A DNA stretch of 64,000 bases, taken from Mycobacterium sp. SMC-4. Its GTDB lineage: Bacteria; Actinomycetota; Actinomycetes; Mycobacteriales; Mycobacteriaceae. The notes beneath the pieces are model-generated. The model searched no databases and was not told where the DNA came from. It saw only the letters and a list, made by a program, of their open reading frames with translations. The stretch is from the NCBI RefSeq assembly GCF_025263265.1, contig NZ_CP079870.1, positions 1-64,000 of the forward strand. The letters run 5' to 3'. Positions 41,558 through 50,003 of this stretch are shown one piece after another; the stretch's first letter is position 1; each line of letters begins with the position of its first letter. The position numbers and the translations under genes are program-made.

Positions 41558-42976
41558 ATGTACATCAAGCCATCCACGCCGTACTGCGGCTTCGGCCGCC
41601 GTGCCGGTGGCAACGAGATGTTCGTGCCGAGCAGCGCAGCACATGTGCTGGTGTCCGCACCGACCGAGACGGGCAAAAGTCGGCGCCTGCTGGCGCCGGC
41701 CGCCACGTTGTGGGGAGGCCCAGCAGTGGTCGTCTCGTCCAAGGACGATCTCATGCAGTACGTCATGGAACGCCGATGGGGACCAAAGGCGTTGCTGGAC
41801 CTGCGGCCGCTGAAATCGCCGGTCTATCCAGAAGGCGTGGTTCCCAACATCTATGACCCGACTGTCACGATCGACAGTCCCTACGAAGCCCTGACCGTGG
41901 CCGAAACCATCATGCAGATGTCGACGGTCGGGTTGGGCTCGGGGGCTGATCAGGTCTCTGACGGCGGGGTATGGGAATCGCAGGCCGCCGGGCCGCTGGC
42001 GGCGTTTCTCTTCGCGGCGTCGCCGGAGGGCAACGGCAAGGGCATGGACTGGGTTCTAACGGCAGTCGACAACATCGACCCCGAGAACAGCACCCAGCCT
42101 GGGTGGGTACAGGCCGCCGCGCTGTGCCACCAGTACCCAACGTTGGCCATGGGTATGGCACGGATCATGGAAATGGACCCCCGTCAACGTGACTCGGTGG
42201 CCATCACAATGCGTAAAGCGATCACTCCCTGGCTGCGCACCTCGCTACTCGATCGTGAAGGGTTTGAACCGTTCACACCGGATTTTCTTGATGACCCACA
42301 GGCGACCCTGTTCATCTTGGCGCCGGCTGATGGCACTGTGGCCGGTTCCGCGGTGACTCTGCTGGATTCGTTGGTGCGTCGGTGGCGCGAGAAGACGTCG
42401 ACCAGGGAAACGATGCATCGGCTGCTGATGGTCATTGACGAACTTCCCAATACGGCACCGATTCCTAACCTGCGACGCATCGTGGGGGAAGGTCGTGGGC
42501 TCGGCATTAATCTGATGGTGGCCGTCCAGGCATCCTCACAGCTCGACACCGTGTATGGGGCGGTGTATGCCAACGAGTTGCGCGATATCTTTCCAGCCTC
42601 GGTGATTATGTTCGGCGCTCGGGAGGAGGAACTTCTCACGGCGGCCGAGCACTGGTCGGGACTGACCAACCGACGGCCGCAAGGGTTCGGGCAGAACGAC
42701 GGTGGCAAGAACCTCAACAACGATCTCGGTGCCACTCTGCGCTGGCAGGAGCTCCTGCCACCGACCCGCGAACATGCGCGGCTGCTGATCCGCGGCGGGG
42801 TGGGAACCTGCGTCGAAATACCTGACTGGTCCGTCTTTTTACAGTTTTACGATCAGACGACTCAGGCCATCCTGGCCAGAGCTCACGGCCGGGATGGGAG
42901 CGCTGGGGCCGTGGAGCAGGGGAGGCTTCGCCGCATGGTGCGGCGTGCGTGGCTGGATCGCGACAGTGCGGCGTGA
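41558..42976 (+). CDS. VirD4/TraG-like coupling protein
   Basis: A 472-aa type IV coupling protein ATPase that hands the relaxase-DNA complex to the secretion channel. Walker A is VSAPTETGKSRR (about 34-43) and Walker B LLMVIDELPN (about 290), followed by RRIVGEGRGLGINLMVAVQASSQL, a typical VirD4/TraG motif. It lacks N-terminal membrane helices, so it must be membrane-attached through a partner. The all-alpha domain lies at about 110-230. GAAGGGG precedes the ATG. The 3' end overlaps the EspR-like gene. Confidence 0.85.
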   Translation: MYIKPSTPYCGFGRRAGGNEMFVPSSAAHVLVSAPTETGKSRRLLAPAATLWGGPAVVVSSKDDLMQYVMERRWGPKALLDLRPLKSPVYPEGVVPNIYDPTVTIDSPYEALTVAETIMQMSTVGLGSGADQVSDGGVWESQAAGPLAAFLFAASPEGNGKGMDWVLTAVDNIDPENSTQPGWVQAAALCHQYPTLAMGMARIMEMDPRQRDSVAITMRKAITPWLRTSLLDREGFEPFTPDFLDDPQATLFILAPADGTVAGSAVTLLDSLVRRWREKTSTRETMHRLLMVIDELPNTAPIPNLRRIVGEGRGLGINLMVAVQASSQLDTVYGAVYANELRDIFPASVIMFGAREEELLTAAEHWSGLTNRRPQGFGQNDGGKNLNNDLGATLRWQELLPPTREHARLLIRGGVGTCVEIPDWSVFLQFYDQTTQAILARAHGRDGSAGAVEQGRLRRMVRRAWLDRDSAA

Positions 42977-43325
42977 CCCTGAGCTTGCACGTCGGATCAA
43001 CCTGCTTTTCGACGTCATGCATACGCGCACGGAGCCCCCGCTGAATTCGGCGGCCGCCGCCGCGGCCATGTCCGCCCGTGGTGGTTCTGCGGTCAGCGCG
43101 GCAGTCTTAGAGCAGTTGCGATTGGGCTACAGGGGCGATGCACTCGATGCACAGCTGAGCATTGTTGCTGACTTCTTCGGTGTACCAAGCGTTTATCTCA
43201 CCGAGACTAGGGTTCGGACCGGCATCGACGCCCAGCTTCATCTTGTGCGTCTCATGCGTGAGATGGGGGATCGAGGGCCCGCGCCTGGCCTGTCGGTAGT
43301 GGGCGGCACGGAGGTGGGATTATGA
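42966..43325 (+). CDS. EspR-like helix-turn-helix regulator
   Basis: A 119-aa protein resembling EspR, the nucleoid-associated regulator of ESX-1. The order is the same: a short helix ELARRINLLFDVMH, a Pro-containing turn, the HTH (AAAAMSARGGSAVSAAVLEQLRLGYRG), then LSIVADFFGVPSVYLTE and a shortened C-terminal part. GTG 42,966 is preferred because it starts the domain and overlaps the coupling-protein stop by only 11 nt; an ATG at 42,894 would add shadow sequence. It may control the plasmid's secretion operons (inference). Confidence 0.7.
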   Translation: MRRDPELARRINLLFDVMHTRTEPPLNSAAAAAAMSARGGSAVSAAVLEQLRLGYRGDALDAQLSIVADFFGVPSVYLTETRVRTGIDAQLHLVRLMREMGDRGPAPGLSVVGGTEVGL

Positions 43326-43489
43326 CGGCGCTCGCGTGGGCCGTGGGGGGTACCGGGGTGGTGTTCACGGTGTGGGAGATGGTGCGTCACTTGCGTGCGG
43401 CGGCCCAACACCTTCAGGACTGCACCAGTGCGAGCGAATCGACCGATGTGGTCGTGGGCGAGGTGGGTAGCGTCCCGGTTCGTCGGTGA
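43322..43489 (+). CDS. Small membrane protein, 55 aa
   Basis: A short ORF whose ATG overlaps the stop of the EspR-like gene (ATGA). The sequence starts MTALAWAVGGTGVVFTVWEMV, one likely membrane helix, then a helix LRAAAQHLQDC and an acidic Val-rich tail. The coupling and GC-rich third positions support translation. Function unknown; a VirD4 membrane anchor or channel accessory is conceivable, since the coupling protein here has no helices of its own. Confidence 0.5.
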   Translation: MTALAWAVGGTGVVFTVWEMVRHLRAAAQHLQDCTSASESTDVVVGEVGSVPVRR

Positions 43490-43504
43490 TGCACCGTATT
43501 CGGG

Positions 43505-44320
43505 TCAGTAGATTGATCCGATGGTGCTACTGGGCGTGAATGCCTGTTCTGCAACATTTTTGATTCCTACTCCTACCGCTGCGAGGGTCCAGAGGATTCC
43601 GGCTGCGTTGACTACGAGACCGATGACGATGAGTTTGGCTGAGCGCGGCATCGGACGCACGGCACCGGCGCCTAAGGGTGTGCGGTCAATCGGATCGGCT
43701 GGCTCGATGGTGCGGAACGGCGATGGTGCGGTCATGTCATCGGGTAGCAGCGGCAGAGAGAGGGTCACGGTCGGTGCCGTGGGTGAGAGTGGCCACCAGT
43801 CGGTTGAACCGTCGATTGCCAACCAGCCGTTGAGAATTCCGTAGATTCCGGCTGTGAGCGCTGCTGCTGGAAGTTGTGCGAGCAGCCAGGGCGCAAGGAC
43901 TGTACTAGTCAGGGTGTCCGAGGGGCGGTACAGCAGAACCAAAAGCACCCCCAGTGCCACTGCTGCCCAGAGGAATGCGGGGATTGGAAACGAGCGAAGC
44001 CGGTCAGGGATGAGCGATTCGCTGCGGTGATAGATCAGCTTGCCCAGCGGCCAACCAAGGGGAGCTAACACGGCCGCGGCGATGACGATGACGACTTCCA
44101 GCACACCCTCGACGGTCTTGACGCCTCGAGTGAGCAGTGGGTGACTGGGGTGGTCGTTGTAGGGGCTTGGTCGGGCGCCAGCGACGTCGCGGGCACGTCG
44201 GCGAATTCTTCGATTAAGCAGCTCTGCGCGACGTATCTGCATGGAGAAGATGCCCGCGTGCTCAGCGATCCATTCGCGGCGTAGTTCGTCGTATCGGTCA
44301 ACACTCGATGTGAACACCAT
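43505..44320 (-). CDS. Multi-pass membrane protein, opposite strand within the conjugation operon
   Basis: A 271-aa protein I do not recognise. The N-terminal 75 residues are basic and cytoplasmic; four or five membrane helices follow at about 73-95, 112-130, 143-165 and 235-258. Between them lies a Pro-rich loop (DDMTAPSPFRTIEPADPIDR). It is the only minus-strand gene in the 13-58 kb region. Its ATG lies 38 bp from the divergent gene at 44,359 and the space holds a near-palindrome. It could be an entry-exclusion or immunity-type membrane protein, but this is only suggested by orientation and topology. Confidence 0.6.
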   Translation of the reverse strand: MVFTSSVDRYDELRREWIAEHAGIFSMQIRRAELLNRRIRRRARDVAGARPSPYNDHPSHPLLTRGVKTVEGVLEVVIVIAAAVLAPLGWPLGKLIYHRSESLIPDRLRSFPIPAFLWAAVALGVLLVLLYRPSDTLTSTVLAPWLLAQLPAAALTAGIYGILNGWLAIDGSTDWWPLSPTAPTVTLSLPLLPDDMTAPSPFRTIEPADPIDRTPLGAGAVRPMPRSAKLIVIGLVVNAAGILWTLAAVGVGIKNVAEQAFTPSSTIGSIY

Positions 44321-44321
44321 G

Positions 44322-44352
44322 TGTTTACGTGTTGCCTTCTATTGCGTAATCT
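44322..44352 (+). promoter_or_regulatory. Promoter with shared motif giving a leaderless transcript
   Basis: TGTTTACGTG starts at 44,322; TTTACG and TAATCT (44,347-44,352) are 17 bp apart. The ATG at 44,359 sits 7 nt after the -10, so transcription should start at the start codon. GTGAACA-5 nt-TGTTTAC (44,310-44,328) forms a near-palindrome over the start of the divergent gene. Confidence 0.65.
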
Positions 44353-44358
44353 GTCAGC

Positions 44359-44733
44359 ATGATGGTCATGACGGACAGCGTAGCGATGGGCGGTGCGATG
44401 GTCTACCCCATCGCAGCGTTTCTGGTCGCGCTCGCTGCGATTGGCCTTCTGAGCTTGCTTTTTGTGGTGCTGCTGGCGCTTGTGGTGCGCCGCCTATGCC
44501 GCCGTACGGATCGGTTCGCGGCCGCGCGCTGGAGTGATTCATCGGTAAACACTGTCGGTGGTGGTTTTTCCTCGGTGGGCGGATCTGCACTGTGGCCGGC
44601 CGCGTTGGTCTACCAGGTTCCTGAGCCTGAACGGGCCCAGCGACCCGGGCCGCGCGTCAGCCGTAGAGGCCAGCGCCGTCAGCTCAGTTCACGCAGTGCA
44701 TCGACCTTGCAGCATGGCGAACGGGGACGGTAA
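44359..44733 (+). CDS. Small membrane protein of the conjugation operon
   Basis: A 124-aa protein with a hydrophobic N-terminal half: one long or two short membrane helices at about 14-45 (YPIAAFLVALAAIGLLSLLF, then VVLLALVV), then a basic RRLCRR boundary and a disordered Ser/Arg-rich cytoplasmic tail. No domain is recognised. It is the first gene of a plus-strand series that leads into the TcpC-like, VirB4-like and VirB6-like genes and overlaps the next gene by TAATG. It is likely a structural or accessory part of the transfer channel. Confidence 0.6.
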   Translation: MMVMTDSVAMGGAMVYPIAAFLVALAAIGLLSLLFVVLLALVVRRLCRRTDRFAAARWSDSSVNTVGGGFSSVGGSALWPAALVYQVPEPERAQRPGPRVSRRGQRRQLSSRSASTLQHGERGR

Positions 44734-45815
44734 TGACCCTTACCAATGACCAGTGGTCCGACGACTTGGCCGCTGAGGACGACGACGGCTTCGGATTCCC
44801 TCAGGCTCCGACCTTCACCCTTCCCGCAGAGGCCCAAACGGGTTATATCGACCTGGACGAGGACGACCGTGATCCGGCCGACGAACACGCTGACCATGAT
44901 TCTGGCGAGCGCGGATTCGGGGATTGCCGCGACCCGGAGGATGACTACGCTGATCCCGACGAGGGTGTAGCGGACTACGACGATTACCCGGTCGATGGAC
45001 AAGCCCTCACCGGACCTGTTGGTGGTGGCCAGACGGACGCGGCGGAACCGCGCCGGGCACGCAGGTTTGACGGCAAGGTCGCTGCGGGGTTCGGTGCTGC
45101 CGGGCTGGTGGCCGTGTTGGTGGCGATCGTCGGGGCGGTCGCTGTGTACGGCTCGGATGAGCCGAAGCCCACCGGCGCTCCGAACGGGGCCGACGCGATG
45201 GCTTTGCCTCCGACGCGCTCGGCGGCGCCGGCGCCCGCCCCCGCTCCTACGCTGGACCGCCCGATTTCGTTCACCGCCGATGCCCTGGGCTCGTGCGCAG
45301 AGGGGTCGACGTCGGCACAGACGATGGCCGGCACTGATCCCCACGCGGCGTTCGTGTGTGTGCGCGGCGGCGGTGACGGCCAGGTCATCGACATCGAGCT
45401 TCCCGGTACGCACTTGATCACGGCGATTTCGGGTGAGTTTGGCTGGGTAGGAACCGATGCGAGCGGGTCGAAGCCGTGGTCGCAGTACCGGGTGGTTACC
45501 ACGGTGCAGTACACGTTCAACGACACCGATGCCACGCTGGTGACCCAGGAAACCAAGAACGTCCACGGTGAAGCGGTGCAGCCGATTAAGCGGGTGCTGG
45601 CATCCAAGATCCGCATGTTGATCCGGGAGACCTCCCGGCCGCCAGCGCAGCCCGCAGGTGGTGCCAGCACGGCACCGACCAAGCCGAACGGACCGCTGGG
45701 CCTGGAGCTTCCGCAACTGCCGGGGGTGCTCGGCGGTGGGCAACAGAACAGCGATCCGGTCGACGCCGCATTCGCCATCAAAAGCTTGAAGATCATCGGC
45801 CACAAGCCGGTATAG
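44733..45815 (+). CDS. Membrane-anchored conjugation protein with acidic N-terminus
   Basis: A 360-aa protein. Residues 1-105 are very acidic (repeated DED/DD) and disordered; a basic ARR-ARRF step precedes one membrane helix at about 117-139. After a Pro/Ala-rich linker comes an outer domain (about 160-300) with paired Cys (SCAEG and FVCVRG) and alternating strands. The layout of one helix and a beta-rich outer domain fits a VirB10/VirB9-like or other envelope-spanning role, but no specific family is recognised. It lies 18 nt before the TcpC-like gene. Confidence 0.55.
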   Translation: MTLTNDQWSDDLAAEDDDGFGFPQAPTFTLPAEAQTGYIDLDEDDRDPADEHADHDSGERGFGDCRDPEDDYADPDEGVADYDDYPVDGQALTGPVGGGQTDAAEPRRARRFDGKVAAGFGAAGLVAVLVAIVGAVAVYGSDEPKPTGAPNGADAMALPPTRSAAPAPAPAPTLDRPISFTADALGSCAEGSTSAQTMAGTDPHAAFVCVRGGGDGQVIDIELPGTHLITAISGEFGWVGTDASGSKPWSQYRVVTTVQYTFNDTDATLVTQETKNVHGEAVQPIKRVLASKIRMLIRETSRPPAQPAGGASTAPTKPNGPLGLELPQLPGVLGGGQQNSDPVDAAFAIKSLKIIGHKPV

Positions 45816-45833
45816 CGCCGAGGACACACGACC

Positions 45834-46781
45834 ATGGCAATGAGCCGCATCTGGCAGCAACGGATCAGCCGCACGCAGGGTGCGCTGACGAAATTCGGGA
45901 AACCCGCAGTGTTGATTCTGGCGGCCCTGGCGGGGCTGAACGTGCTGTGGCAGCTTCTTTTTGCCACAGCACCTGACCTCACCGAGCCATCACGGGCGGT
46001 GGTGAACCGCTCTGCGGTGGTCGGTGCGTTTGCCCAGGATTTCGTCGCGGTCTGGCTGGAGGCAAACACCCAGGACGCGGCCAGCCTGAGTCAATTCATC
46101 AGCGCCGATCCCGCGTCCTTGACGCTGCCTTCCACTCCGGCAGTCGTCATCAACACGCCCACGATCGTGGCCGTGTCACTGGAGGGCCTTGCAGGTCAGG
46201 AAGCCGACGCCGAGGTGTATTCCGTGGTCGTCGGGGTGACCCAGCGCCCGTATGAGTCCGCCGCACCACACCGAGCCTTGTACAGGGTCCCCGTGCTGTG
46301 GTCGCGCTTCGGTCCCCGTGCCGCGAGTTTTCCGGCGCGCATCGGCGGACCCGGCGCGGGAGCAGACCTGCCGCTGAGCTACCCGAGCACGTTGAGTGAG
46401 GCCGACCCCGCCTACAGCACAGCGACGGGTTTCTTGAAGGCCTATCTGACCCCTGCCGGGGGTGTGGAGCAGTACGTCACCACGGACTCGATGATCGCCG
46501 GATTGGGCAATGCGTACGAAACCCTTTCCGTACAGGGCGTTACCGCGCTCGGCGTTCCCTCGTCGGTGCCCGCCGACGGTGAGCTGGCTCGTGTCTTGGT
46601 CCGCGTGACCGCAGTGAACTCTCAGTTCGCTCCCTCGCCGTTGGTCTACCCCTTGACGCTTCGCGGGGTTGGCGGGCGCTGGCTGGTCGCAGCAATCGAC
46701 AAAGCGCCGGCGGTGTCGACCGATGACAGTCTCGTTCCGGCGGCGGTGTCCACCGACTGGAGCTCTGCCACACCGAACTGA
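45834..46781 (+). CDS. TcpC/VirB8-like conjugation protein
   Basis: A 315-aa protein with a short basic N-terminus, one membrane helix at about 25-45 (PAVLILAALAGLNVLWQLLF) and two extracellular NTF2-like halves. The TcpC pattern is visible: AVVGAFAQDFVAVWLE near the first half and TATGFLKAYLTPAG / RVLVRVTAVNSQF in the second. TcpC is the VirB8-type scaffold of Gram-positive conjugation systems. Gene order before the VirB4-like ATPase agrees. Confidence 0.75.
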   Translation: MAMSRIWQQRISRTQGALTKFGKPAVLILAALAGLNVLWQLLFATAPDLTEPSRAVVNRSAVVGAFAQDFVAVWLEANTQDAASLSQFISADPASLTLPSTPAVVINTPTIVAVSLEGLAGQEADAEVYSVVVGVTQRPYESAAPHRALYRVPVLWSRFGPRAASFPARIGGPGAGADLPLSYPSTLSEADPAYSTATGFLKAYLTPAGGVEQYVTTDSMIAGLGNAYETLSVQGVTALGVPSSVPADGELARVLVRVTAVNSQFAPSPLVYPLTLRGVGGRWLVAAIDKAPAVSTDDSLVPAAVSTDWSSATPN

Positions 46782-46828
46782 CCGGCACGTCCAACCAGCG
46801 GCCGTGCCACAAGGGAAAGGGAACCGCA

Positions 46829-47101
46829 ATGACTCAAACAACCTTGGCCGCAGGGGATCTGCTGACCGCCATCCCCTCGCTATGGGAATCGGCTCAGATA
46901 CCGCTCGCGATCATCGCCATCTTCGTTGGAGGTGTTGCGGGCGCATTCGCGCTCGTGCGCGGGTTCGGCGCCGCAATGGGGAAGGTTCTCGGCGGGGTCG
47001 CAGTCGCAGCCATCATCCTGGGCGCGGTCGGCCTGGCCGTCTCACTGAAGACCACCGTGGACAAGCACGGTGGGGGCATCACCACCGGGCAATTCGGCTA
47101 G
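46829..47101 (+). CDS. Small two-helix membrane protein (VirB2/VirB3-like place)
   Basis: A 90-aa hydrophobic protein with two membrane helices at about 25-47 and 53-73 and a Gly-rich connection (RGFGAAMGKVLGG). Size and topology resemble VirB2-type or small conjugal membrane proteins that precede virB4 in Gram-positive transfer operons. GGGAAAGGGAA lies before the ATG. The exact family is not recognisable by eye. Confidence 0.6.
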   Translation: MTQTTLAAGDLLTAIPSLWESAQIPLAIIAIFVGGVAGAFALVRGFGAAMGKVLGGVAVAAIILGAVGLAVSLKTTVDKHGGGITTGQFG

Positions 47102-47171
47102 CGCTCTGCCAAGGCGTCGAGAACGCCTGAAACCGAGCTGGTGTTGACGAGATGCAGTTGGAGGTTATGCA

Positions 47172-50003
47172 GTGGGTGAGAACAGCTTTCGCGGCCAGAC
47201 AGCCCGCGTGTATGCCGATGTGCGGGACTTTCCCATCTATGTCTCCCACATCGATGACAACACGCGGTTGTGGTTCGCGCCGTGGCGGATCTGGGACGGC
47301 GCGACCTTCCTGATCGGTATCACCTCTACGGTCTGGGCGACCCGCAAGTGGCTTGACTCCGGACATGCCATCGCCATCGCGCTGTTCGGCCTCGCGCTGA
47401 CAGCAGCACTGACCGTCGCTGCCCGCCAGATCCCGGTATCTCGACCCAGCCCGCTCTACCGGATCGGCTGGCTGCTCGGCGGACTGTTGCACACCCAGCG
47501 CAAGGCCGGGATCAACGATGAGGGCGAGGCGGCGCTGTCGCCGCCCAAGGAGGTGATCGGGAATCTCAGTTTCACCTCCGGTGGTGTCTACGCCGAGTTC
47601 ATCGTGGATGGACAGCCCGGCGGCATGATGCCTTACGCGCTCAAGGACGCGATCGCGATGCGTCACCGACCTTTAGTGCGCCAACTTCCCTCGGGATTGC
47701 TGCTGTGGGGCTGCTGCGTGCGCCTGGACCACCGGCGGCTGCTGCGGTGGATGCTCTCGGGCTACACCAATGAGCCTGCGTGGGTGCAGGAAGTCCGAGA
47801 CTGGGAGGACTTCTTGACCATCGAGCCGTTCTACGAGCAGGTGTTCGGTATACGCGTGCCGGTGGACTCGGGAGCCGCCGGACGATCCGGAGTGGGCGGC
47901 CTGGCCAAGGCGGCCACCGTCGTCGCCGGCCGCGACCCCGACGACCCGCGATCACTTGCCGGGTATCAGGAGATGTCGGCCTCGATACTGTCGAAGATTC
48001 CTGCCGAGTTCAACGCGCGTCCGGCCACCCCGCGCCAGATCCACTGGTGGTATCGGCGCCGGCTGGCCATCGGTGCAGTCAACGATCCTTTCCCGCACGG
48101 TGCGGGCGGCCCTGACCGGCTCACCGAAGCCGACTTTGCGCCCGTGGTGCCGGCGCATTTCGACTGTGGTGACCAGGAGTCCCGCAAGAAGGACCGCCGC
48201 TGGTGGCGGCGTGTGGTGCCGTCGCTGGCCGCTGTGCTGGTGATTCGGGGCTCCCAACGCCTGGACAGCTTTCAGAGCATGCTGGCCGTAGCTCAGATTC
48301 CCCGCGGCGGGCTCGCCTATCCACGTGCGGAATACCTGCTGGCCGTCTACGACGTGGACACACCTTCCGACATCGACTGGATTCAGCATATTTCCACCCG
48401 TCCGGCTGAGCAGGCGCTCACGCGGATCGACCGCGCTCAGCGCAACCTCGATGATCAGGCGTTTCAACGGGCAGGCCGCCGTTCCAGCGACAGTGACCTC
48501 ATTGAGCGCTACTCCTCGGCCGAGGAGTACAACGCCAAGCTGCGGGCGTCGAAGTTGGAGCGGGAAGTGGAGGCCACGACGGTGATCGCGGTCGGGGCGC
48601 GCTCACGGGCCGAACTCGACGGGGCCTGCCAACTACTGCAAACGCACTTCGCAGAAGACCTCGACATGACACTGAGTCGCCGTCGCGGCAGCGCCCAAAT
48701 TGGGCTGTGGCAGACCGGGCTGGCAGGCAGTGAAGAGCGCAGCCCGCGCAGTCAATTCAGCCAACCGGCGACCACCACCGACTGGGCGCGGTTCTCGCCG
48801 CTCGTGTCCAGCAGGCTCGGCCACGGGACCGGAATTCTGTTCGCCCGCAATCTGTCCACCCGACGACCGACCCCTGTCCTGATCGAACCGGAAGGCGCGA
48901 GCCGTCGGCGCCAGGTACCCGGAATGCTGTTCTACGGCCCACCTGGAGGTGGCAAATCTCAAGGCGCAAAACGGGTGGTGAACGGACTGATTGCCCGCGG
49001 TAATCAGTGCAGCATCCTTGATCCCGGTTCTAATCCCGAGTGGGTGCGTGCGCTGGCGCATCTGGGGGATCGCGTGGCCGTACTTGATCCCACGCGTGGT
49101 CAAGTCTCGGTCGACGGGTTGCGCATTTTTCGCCGGGAGATCGCCGTTGAGCGCACCCTTGATCACCTTCTCCCGATGATGGGTGTCGAGCCCGATGCCG
49201 AGATCGCCCGCCAGCTCCGTTTTCTGCTGCGCCCCGATCAGCGGGTCGCCGAAAGCATGGGCGCTCTGGTGCGCTACCTGAACAGCTTGCAGGGAAGCGC
49301 GTACAAGGAGTACGCGGAACTCGCTGCGCGGCTGGATATGTGGGCCAACATCGACTATCTGCGGGCGATGTTCGATGAGTCGCTGCCGATACCGCCGATC
49401 GCTGAGAAGGATGCGGTGATCTGGCTGACCGGTGACCTGGAGCTGCCGACAACCTCACAGACCGAGGATTTACACCTCTACAAGCGTCAAACAGCCCGTG
49501 CACGTGCCGGTTTGGCCATCTACGGGATGATTGCCGGGCTCACACGGGAGAGCTACACCGGACCGAATCGTCGGCCCGGCAAGTTCGGCTGGTTCGTGGC
49601 CGAGGAAGCCAGGGCATACTTCGCGTCTCCGGTCGGCCGCGAAGATGCCACCGAGTTGATCACCCAGGGACGCAAGCAGCGATACGGTCTGATCGGTATT
49701 GCACAGCATGTCGAGTATTTCGACGGGATTCCCACCAAAGACTTGCCGACTCGGGTCATCACACCGTTCAAGGCCTCTGCGCGAGAAGAAGCGACCGAAG
49801 AATTCAAGCGCATCGGGATTGATCCCGAGGAGTACCCCGAGGTTTTGAACCTGCGCACCGCCGAGGGGCACGGTTACGCCTACATGATTGACGATGCGGG
49901 CAGCACCGGTCTGATCGACATTCTCCAACCCGTCCAGCCGGAGCTGCGGCAAGCCTTTGATACCCGCGGTTTGGAAAACGAGGCGCTGGAGCTGATGCGG
50001 TGA
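47172..50003 (+). CDS. VirB4-like conjugation ATPase
   Basis: A 943-aa protein that energises DNA transfer and channel assembly. GTG 47,172 lies 7 nt after GGAGG. The N-terminal part (about 40-100) has two hydrophobic, VirB3-like helices (GATFLIGITSTVWATRKW, AIAIALFGLALTAAL), suggesting a natural VirB3-VirB4-type fusion. The ATPase half has Walker A FYGPPGGGKSQG (about 586) and a Walker B place reading GWFVAEEARAYF, with Ala-Glu-Glu where Asp-Glu is common. A late IGIAQHVEYF segment fits the VirB4 Gln motif. The stop overlaps the next start. Confidence 0.88.
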   Translation: MGENSFRGQTARVYADVRDFPIYVSHIDDNTRLWFAPWRIWDGATFLIGITSTVWATRKWLDSGHAIAIALFGLALTAALTVAARQIPVSRPSPLYRIGWLLGGLLHTQRKAGINDEGEAALSPPKEVIGNLSFTSGGVYAEFIVDGQPGGMMPYALKDAIAMRHRPLVRQLPSGLLLWGCCVRLDHRRLLRWMLSGYTNEPAWVQEVRDWEDFLTIEPFYEQVFGIRVPVDSGAAGRSGVGGLAKAATVVAGRDPDDPRSLAGYQEMSASILSKIPAEFNARPATPRQIHWWYRRRLAIGAVNDPFPHGAGGPDRLTEADFAPVVPAHFDCGDQESRKKDRRWWRRVVPSLAAVLVIRGSQRLDSFQSMLAVAQIPRGGLAYPRAEYLLAVYDVDTPSDIDWIQHISTRPAEQALTRIDRAQRNLDDQAFQRAGRRSSDSDLIERYSSAEEYNAKLRASKLEREVEATTVIAVGARSRAELDGACQLLQTHFAEDLDMTLSRRRGSAQIGLWQTGLAGSEERSPRSQFSQPATTTDWARFSPLVSSRLGHGTGILFARNLSTRRPTPVLIEPEGASRRRQVPGMLFYGPPGGGKSQGAKRVVNGLIARGNQCSILDPGSNPEWVRALAHLGDRVAVLDPTRGQVSVDGLRIFRREIAVERTLDHLLPMMGVEPDAEIARQLRFLLRPDQRVAESMGALVRYLNSLQGSAYKEYAELAARLDMWANIDYLRAMFDESLPIPPIAEKDAVIWLTGDLELPTTSQTEDLHLYKRQTARARAGLAIYGMIAGLTRESYTGPNRRPGKFGWFVAEEARAYFASPVGREDATELITQGRKQRYGLIGIAQHVEYFDGIPTKDLPTRVITPFKASAREEATEEFKRIGIDPEEYPEVLNLRTAEGHGYAYMIDDAGSTGLIDILQPVQPELRQAFDTRGLENEALELMR

